Below are positions 58,300 through 64,000 of a DNA stretch of 64,000 bases, piece by piece. Within the stretch, counting starts at the first letter, position 1. Each line of letters starts with the position of its first letter. This DNA is from Vibrio mytili. Lineage in GTDB: Bacteria > Pseudomonadota > Gammaproteobacteria > Enterobacterales > Vibrionaceae. The position numbers were made by a program, and so were the translations under genes. The notes beneath the pieces were generated by a model. It was given only the letters and a program-made list of their open reading frames with translations. It was not told the origin of the DNA and did not search any database. The stretch spans positions 248,001 through 312,000 of the forward strand of contig NZ_JXOK01000004.1 of the NCBI RefSeq assembly GCF_000830505.1, read 5' to 3'.

Positions 58300-58809
58300 T
58301 CAGAACCCATAAATACTCCGTTTATTCGTTCTGATAATATTTCCCTGACTATCTCGGATGCAAATATTGCATTCCTTTCTATTTATTTCCGTAGACGAGG
58401 TGATGAATCTATAAAGAGCTCTTAATTGACTTATATTATTTTTTTCAACATACCAGTCCACAACTATTAAATGATTTCCTTCATTCCAATTCATTGGCTT
58501 TAGTGAAAATCTAGACTGTGTCATATACTTATCTAATGTCGATGAGTCGACCCAAGCCCATATTACATAACCTGTAAAATCAATATCACTGGATAACTTC
58601 AAAAATTTATATTGCCTATGAATCACCGCAGGTTTTATCCAATGCATGAATGAAGCTAAATTCAATCCTCTACGTGTATTGCATTTAGACATTATCTCTA
58701 GAAATTGGCCAATCTCATGGGTGACTTCGACTTTTGATAACGGTCCATAGGGGAACTGAGTTATTTGGCTATTTCGAAAGGAAACGGGCTTGCTCTTCAT
58801 GAAAGTCAT
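58300..58809 (-). CDS. HlyC-like toxin-activating lysine acyltransferase, orphan
   Basis: The protein has 169 residues (start 58809, or the ATG at 58800). It resembles the RTX-toxin acyltransferase family: PAVIHRQYKFL aligns with the HlyC PAIxxNQY segment, GYVIWAWVDS with YCSWANLS, and WNEGNHLIVVDWYV with DWTSGDRKWFIDWIAPFG, which keeps the catalytic Asp. The HlyC catalytic His aligns with an Arg (NTRRGLN). No RTX toxin gene is near. AT-rich codon use. Either a different acyl chemistry or a worn enzyme. Confidence 0.7.
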   Translation of the reverse strand: MTFMKSKPVSFRNSQITQFPYGPLSKVEVTHEIGQFLEIMSKCNTRRGLNLASFMHWIKPAVIHRQYKFLKLSSDIDFTGYVIWAWVDSSTLDKYMTQSRFSLKPMNWNEGNHLIVVDWYVEKNNISQLRALYRFITSSTEINRKECNICIRDSQGNIIRTNKRSIYGF

Positions 58810-59343
58810 TAATAAATGTTATTTATCGTTCGTATTAGAAAAACTCAAACTGAATTGGAATTCCATACATCCTCAATAGACCTTTGATTCAGAATGCTAT
58901 AAAAATGTAATAACAAACATAATTTTTACACGTTACAATAATATCCATCGCATTTTAGTATGATTTAGGTGCCCCACATCATAAACCACCCGGCCCTCAA
59001 AACATGCGTATAAGACGTTTATATTCCATGATTTCCAATGATAAGAGCACAGCCTTCAGATAACATTCTATACCCTCCATTTACGGTCTGATAATCTCAA
59101 CTTCTTGAATAAAGAATAGGCTTAGGATAAGCGCTTTATAAAGCTCAGAGCAAAAGACTCTGACTTCTACCGCCCTCACCTCCATGCTCTAACAACCGAA
59201 ATAAAGACACAAGGTCCCCGCACTGGAGATGAGTAAATAGCAAAATGATTGCACGCAGAACCTACTCAACAGAACCCTGCGCTGGACACATTAAGGGGAT
59301 GAGTTAATAAGTCTCTTCCTGCTCTAAGTCTTCAAATGTCACT
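58810..59343. other. Gene-free region right of the islet
   Basis: 534 bases. AT-rich at 58810-58960, then near normal composition. No gene, repeat or integrase site is seen. Confidence 0.35.
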
Positions 59344-60240
59344 TTACTGCTGATCGGGCGTAACGCCGTTCAACAAATTATTGATAACCGACATATTGAA
59401 ATGCCTCTTAGTGGTGATAGCGTAAAAGCATTCACTGACCGAGTCTAAGCTAAGGTAGTTTTTTAACAAGCCGGATTCTATTTCGTCTTGAACCACGACT
59501 TCCGGCACGACTGCCAATCCTTCTACATCCCGTGCCAAAAGACGCAACATCGCCATATCATCGACCTCTGCATAAGGGGTGACCGTGATGCCGTGCTGCT
59601 CACAGAATAAGTCGAATTGCAGGCGTATATCGTTACTTGGCCCTGGTACTAATAGATTGACTTGGTCTAACTGTTGCGGCAGAGAAAGTGCTTGTAGCGC
59701 AGGATTATTGGGCCCCACCAAGCAAACTTGTTGCTGGGCAATCAGTCTACATCGCCAAGGCCGTGATGAGTCGCTTGCAACCGGTTGATTTGATAGTACT
59801 AGATCCAGTTTATGCATTTGTAACTGCTCAAGCAAAGCCTCTTGGGTTGAGGAGTGCAGTATTAGGCGAATATTCTTTTTGCCTAAGACCGGACGGAGAA
59901 AATTTTCTTGGAAGTTACGCGATAAGGTAGCAACGGCGCCAATGCGCAATTGCTGAACGCGCGACATTTCGCCGCTATCCAGAATGGACAGCAGTTCGCC
60001 GCTGAGATTAAAGATACTATCGGCGTACTCCAATACTAAATACCCGGTCGCTGTCAGTTGTAAACTGCGCCCCTGCCGAACAAATAACATCTCGCCTAGG
60101 TGCTCTTCTAACTGACGTATTTGCGCTGAAAGCGCTGATTGCGACACGTTAAGCATCTTTGCAGAACGAGTTAAATGCCCTTCTTTGGCAACCGTCCAAA
60201 AATAACGTAAGTGGTGGAAATTCAGTGAGCGTATTTTCAT
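59344..60240 (-). CDS. LysR family regulator, NhaR-like, divergent from dabB
   Basis: The protein has 298 residues. The N-terminus (LNFHHLRYFWTVAKEGHLTR, then SAKMLNVSQSALSAQIRQLE) is of the NhaR kind. The C-terminal sensor domain is complete. It is separated from dabB by only 110 bases and faces it, so it very probably controls the carbon-transport operon; in other bacteria LysR proteins sense low CO2/bicarbonate for such genes. NhaR-like members also respond to sodium and pH. Confidence 0.88.
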   Translation of the reverse strand: MKIRSLNFHHLRYFWTVAKEGHLTRSAKMLNVSQSALSAQIRQLEEHLGEMLFVRQGRSLQLTATGYLVLEYADSIFNLSGELLSILDSGEMSRVQQLRIGAVATLSRNFQENFLRPVLGKKNIRLILHSSTQEALLEQLQMHKLDLVLSNQPVASDSSRPWRCRLIAQQQVCLVGPNNPALQALSLPQQLDQVNLLVPGPSNDIRLQFDLFCEQHGITVTPYAEVDDMAMLRLLARDVEGLAVVPEVVVQDEIESGLLKNYLSLDSVSECFYAITTKRHFNMSVINNLLNGVTPDQQ

Positions 60241-60350
60241 TGTTCTGTTTTTTAGAACGATTTGTGAATAATTAACTATTTTACATATTTATTACTCGTC
60301 AGCAAAATACTTCTCACAATAATCATAATCCTTGTGAGGAGAAATATAAG

Positions 60351-61886
60351 GTGTCAGACCTGTTTACCTTTTGGTTTTTACCCGCGATTTTTTCTGCGGC
60401 AGCTGCATTGTCGTGGCTACCGAGAGTCGGAACGTGGCGCGTCGCGAAGTGGGCCACTGCAATTGCTGTGCTTACTTCAGGAGTCACCGCTTTAACCGAG
60501 TTGTATCGCTACTTAGCCAACGGAGAAAGCCAAGACTCACTTGGTTTAATTATGGCTTTACTTGTTTCATTATTAAGCTGGGTCATCGTTCGATTTTCTG
60601 CAAATTATCTTGAAGGAGAATCGGGGCAACACCGATTTGTCAGATCCATGTTGTTTACACTGGCCTGCGTCGCATTGTTAGTAACCAGTCAAAGTCTTTT
60701 GGTCATTGCAGTGGCTTGGTCTGCGACCAGTATTGGCATGCATTCTTTGTTGACCTTTTATCCTCAGCGAAAATCAGCCCAGCTGGTTGCACACAAAAAG
60801 TTTATTGTGAGCCGATTGGCCGATTTGTGTTTGATTGTCGCGATGGTATTGGTCTATCAGGATGTGGGGAGTTGGCAGCTTGATCAGATCAATCAGTACT
60901 TGGCCACTCAAGGTGTAATGGGCTCGCTTAACCTAGTCGCAGTGCTGTTTGCTATCGCTGCAATTCTTAAAACCGCACAGTTGCCTCTGCACGGTTGGTT
61001 AATTCAAGTCATGGAAGCCCCCACTCCAGTTTCTGCTTTGTTGCATGCTGGTGTCGTGAATATGGGCGGCTTCGTCCTGATTCGAATCGCTGACTTGATA
61101 GGCCTTGCGAGTGTCGCTCAATGGTTATTGATTATTGTGGGTAGCTTAACCGCATTGCTTGCGGGGTTGGTAATGATGACGCGTATTAGTATCAAAGTAC
61201 GCTTGGCTTGGTCGACCTGTGCGCAAATGGGCTTTATGTTAATGGAAATAGGCTTAGGTCTTTACGAGTTGGCATTACTCCACCTGGTCGCTCATTCACT
61301 CTACAAGGCACACGCTTTCTTAAGCTCTGGACAAGCGGTGCAACATACCTTCAATGAGCGGCTTCAAGGTCGATTTCGCATGGTCTCAACGAGTGCTTTG
61401 TTGTTGGCGCCGATAGTATCAGCAGCCATCATTGTCACCTCTTTGCTCGGTTGGCAATGGATGACGGAGGAAATTGAACTCGCACCTGTGGTCATAGTGA
61501 TTTTAGCTTTTGGCTTTGCCCCTTTACTGTGGTCGGTTTCAAGTTGGTCGTTAGCACTGGTGTCTGTTGCGCGAATAGCATTATTGACCCAAGCCTATTT
61601 GCTGTTTCACCTACTTTTTGCTCAAGCGATCAGCAGCCAGCCGTTCGACAACTTTATGGCAACTAGCCTGGTAATGGGCGTATTTTCAATACTTTATTTA
61701 ACGCAAGGTATCGTCGGCTTGTGTTCTCATCACCCTCTCATCGCCAGATTATATAGTTGGGCGTATCACGGTTTTTTCCTGGATGAAACCTTCACCCGCT
61801 TAACCTTTAAATATTGGCCCGCTCGTTTTAACGCTAGCCAAGCACAAACATGGTATTACGACAAAATCGTCAGTGGGAGCTCTAAT
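60351..61886 (+). CDS. dabB: DabB: proton-channel subunit of DAB inorganic carbon transporter
   Basis: 512 codons from GTG 60351 behind GAGGAG. It is a 14-helix antiporter-like protein of the NADH-dehydrogenase subunit 5 family, with EAPTPVSALLHAGVVNMGGF and LVAHSLYKAHAFLSSG. DabB supplies the ion gradient that drives CO2 hydration by DabA. In the given sequence it reads straight into dabA; one extra G in GGG at 61875-61877 would instead end it at TAA 61883-61885, two bases before the dabA ATG. Confidence 0.9.
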
Positions 61887-64000
61887 ATGAATGTCAAACC
61901 ATCAAAAGCCGTTGACTTGAGCACGGTGGTTGCTCAAGTATGCCAACGCATCACACCCAACTGGCCACTAGACCAAATGATAGCGGTGAGCCCTTATTGG
62001 CATCGGATTAATCAACCCTTCAGTCTCGTTGCTGCTTCGCTAGAAAAACAAGCGGGCTCGCCCATGAGTATGAAGGGGGAGGTGTATTTAGCGCGCTGGC
62101 AACACGGTGAGATCACTGAAGGACATTTACTGAGAGCGAATCAAGAGTTTGGTGATCGTTTTACCATTAGAGAGCTTGTTGATAGTCTCTCAGCCAATCA
62201 AACAGAATTAACGCCTGCCCCATTGCATTGTGACGCGTTGGATAGCCAGCGCGACTTGTCTCACCAGCCTGCGTGGTGCGATACGATTACCACGCAAATT
62301 TCCCAATTTTGCGCCGCGTATTTTGATGATTCATTATCAGATTGGAAAGCAGACAATACTCAAGGCCTCTACGCGAGCTGGCGTTCGGCGATCGAGCAGG
62401 ACTATAGTGTCGCTCTGCTGATGAAATCAAAACAGATCAACACCCGGGCAAAGCAATTACCAGATGATAGCTTTACGGCAATAGATTGGGTACTCGATAA
62501 ACTTTTATTGAATGAAAGTGATTACAAGCATTACTTAGAAGCGTGTTTATTGAGAATCAACGGCTGGGCGTCTTGGTGCGCATATCTCAACTGGCAAGCC
62601 AATTTTAAGCAACAAACTACCGATTATTTACAAGATTTGTTGGCAATTAGGCTCTGCTGGGAATGGTTGATTCTCGATTCTGCTCGCCCGATAGAGATGC
62701 TTTGGCAGCGTCAATGGAAACACCACTACGCCATGCCGAGCCAAAACCAACCGTTGATGATTTGGCAGCGCGCTGATGAAATTCGCTATCAAAGTCATTT
62801 GTTCAACGCCTTAAAGCAAAGTCACGCTAATCGTCCAGAAAAAGCGCAAATCGAGGCACAAGTTGCGTTTTGTATTGATGTACGCTCAGAAGTCATTCGT
62901 CGTCACCTAGAAGCACGTTCTGATAAAATAGCAACGCTTGGTTTTGCGGGCTTTTTTGGTATGCCAATCAGCTACAACCCAATTGGTACCAATGTTCATC
63001 GGCCTCAATTGCCAGGGCTTCTGGCCCCACAAATGCAAGTATCTGAGTGTTGTGACGCGCATGAACAGCAACATGCTTTGGTCAAGCAACGCAAACAGCA
63101 ACTTAAGCGCGGGCAAAGTTGGCAACCGTTCCATCGTCAACCTGGTGCAGCGTTTACTTTGGTTGAATCAACGGGTCTGAGCTATATCACTCAGTTGGTG
63201 AAGCGTGCGTTACCGCTCCGCTCTGGTGCCAGTGTCAATAGTGAGAGTGATATTGCTTGTTCAGTACCCAAATTATCAGCTGAGGTGTCTCTTGAGCAAC
63301 GAACCCAATTAGCGGCAGACATTCTCACCGGCATGGGGCTTACTCAACAACAAGCACGTCTAGTTGTCTTGGTCGGACACGGAGCACAGACTGAGAATAA
63401 CCCCCAACAGGCGGGATTGGATTGCGGAGCTTGTTGTGGTCAGAGTGGCGAAGTGAACGCTAGAGCTGCGGCTGCGCTACTGAACGAACCAAAAGTTAGG
63501 CTGCAACTAGCAACATGGGAATTGAGGTTTCGAGTGAGACATGGTTTATGGCTGGGTTACATAATACCACCACTGAAAATGTCGAACTGCTCGATGTAAG
63601 ACTGGTGCCAGAAACGCATCAAGCTGACATCGCCAAGCTACGTCAAAAGTTCGATCAGGCCAGTATCGCTGCTCGTCGGGAACGAGCCCCTGGGATAGGT
63701 ATCAGTGTTAACAACGTAGACGATAGTAAGCTTGCAAAAGCCTTTGCCATCCGAGCTAATGATTGGTCACAGACTCGGCCTGAGTGGGGACTTACCAATA
63801 ATGCTGCGTTTATTATTGCTCCTCGTTGGCGCAGTCGAGATGTCAATTTAGAAGGGCGCGTGTTTATGCATGAGTACGATCCAAACCAAGACCAAACAGG
63901 TGAAGTACTAGAGAAGATCATGACCGCACCTATGTTGGTAACACACTGGATCAATATGCAATATTTTGCCTCTAGCGTAGATAACTTTAGATACGGTAGC
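61887..64000 (+). CDS. dabA: DabA (DUF2309) carbonic-anhydrase-like subunit, frameshifted and cut by the window edge
   Basis: It begins at ATG 61887 (MNVKPSKAVDLS) behind GGGAG. The beta-carbonic-anhydrase-like zinc site is visible: Cys and Asp in AFCIDVRSE, His in LVGHGAQTEN and Cys in LDCGACCGQ. It hydrates CO2 to bicarbonate in the cytoplasm, driven through DabB. One missing base near 63512 (GCAACATGG to GCAAACATGG) shifts the frame; the second part then runs open to the edge (GIEVSSETWFMAGYHNTTT, ...). The last part of the protein is outside the window. Confidence 0.92.

Overview
The window looks like Vibrio DNA, probably the secondary chromosome of a Vibrio of the Harveyi/Parahaemolyticus kind. 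The reasons are two attC sites of the long Vibrio integron-repeat type at the left edge, followed by Vibrio-style genes (phhAB, aacS, nadE, katG, pyrC, a caa3 oxidase cluster, cheV, ppiC, yqaE, a general porin). The species cannot be fixed from the sequence alone. No tRNA, rRNA, CRISPR array or insertion sequence was seen.

Layout. 1-1114: distal end of an integron cassette array, with the tail of one cassette and one complete cassette whose membrane protein resembles the N-terminus of PutAbiC-type abortive-infection proteins. 1266-4308: DUF3820, DUF1289-like, HopJ-like and choice-of-anchor I genes. 4383-7690: aromatic amino-acid catabolism, with phhA-phhB divergent from aacS across a near-consensus TyrR box. 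7860-16294: methyltransferase, two-gene-scale metabolic and transport units, Dps and a chemoreceptor. 16604-19077: arfA, whose terminator overlaps its stop codon, a cold-shock gene, yaeQ, and a membrane-anchored glutaredoxin. 19174-21249: envelope and periplasmic folding genes. 21320-29197: a leftward cytochrome caa3 oxidase operon (coxB, coxA, cox11, coxC, SURF1, a SCO-like gene, ctaA, ctaB) with one inverted DUF2909 gene inside. 29525-38404: phosphosugar mutase, azlCD, FAH-family, porin, Usp, cytoplasmic amylase, solA. 38929-48588: katG, a GGDEF-EAL protein, ppiC, cheV, regulators, a secreted 20-residue-repeat protein, an acyltransferase. 48647-56408: a divergent nadD-like/nadE pair, a MOSC-reductase-ferredoxin fusion, pyrC under a PurR-like box, DUF808, and an M14-type deacylase. 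56717-59343: a GNAT gene and an AT-rich islet with a CPBP-like membrane protein and an orphan HlyC-like acyltransferase. 59344-64000: a LysR regulator divergent from the DabB/DabA inorganic-carbon transporter.

A striking pattern cuts across the window. At least six well-conserved genes (cox11, coxA, azlC, katG, the GGDEF-EAL gene, dabA) are each broken by exactly one missing base, all repairable by lengthening a short homopolymer or adjacent base, and the apparent dabB-dabA fusion may be a seventh case. This reads as assembly or sequencing error rather than gene decay. Those genes are annotated here as single loci with a noted frameshift.

The most interesting biology is the candidate anti-phage cassette at the integron end, the nonstop-mRNA architecture of arfA with mirrored peptides on both strands of its hairpin, the AT-rich islet with an orphan toxin-acyltransferase relative lacking the usual catalytic histidine, the SCO-like CxxxC protein in an oxidase operon with no recognisable SCO gene, and the DabAB module with its own LysR regulator.
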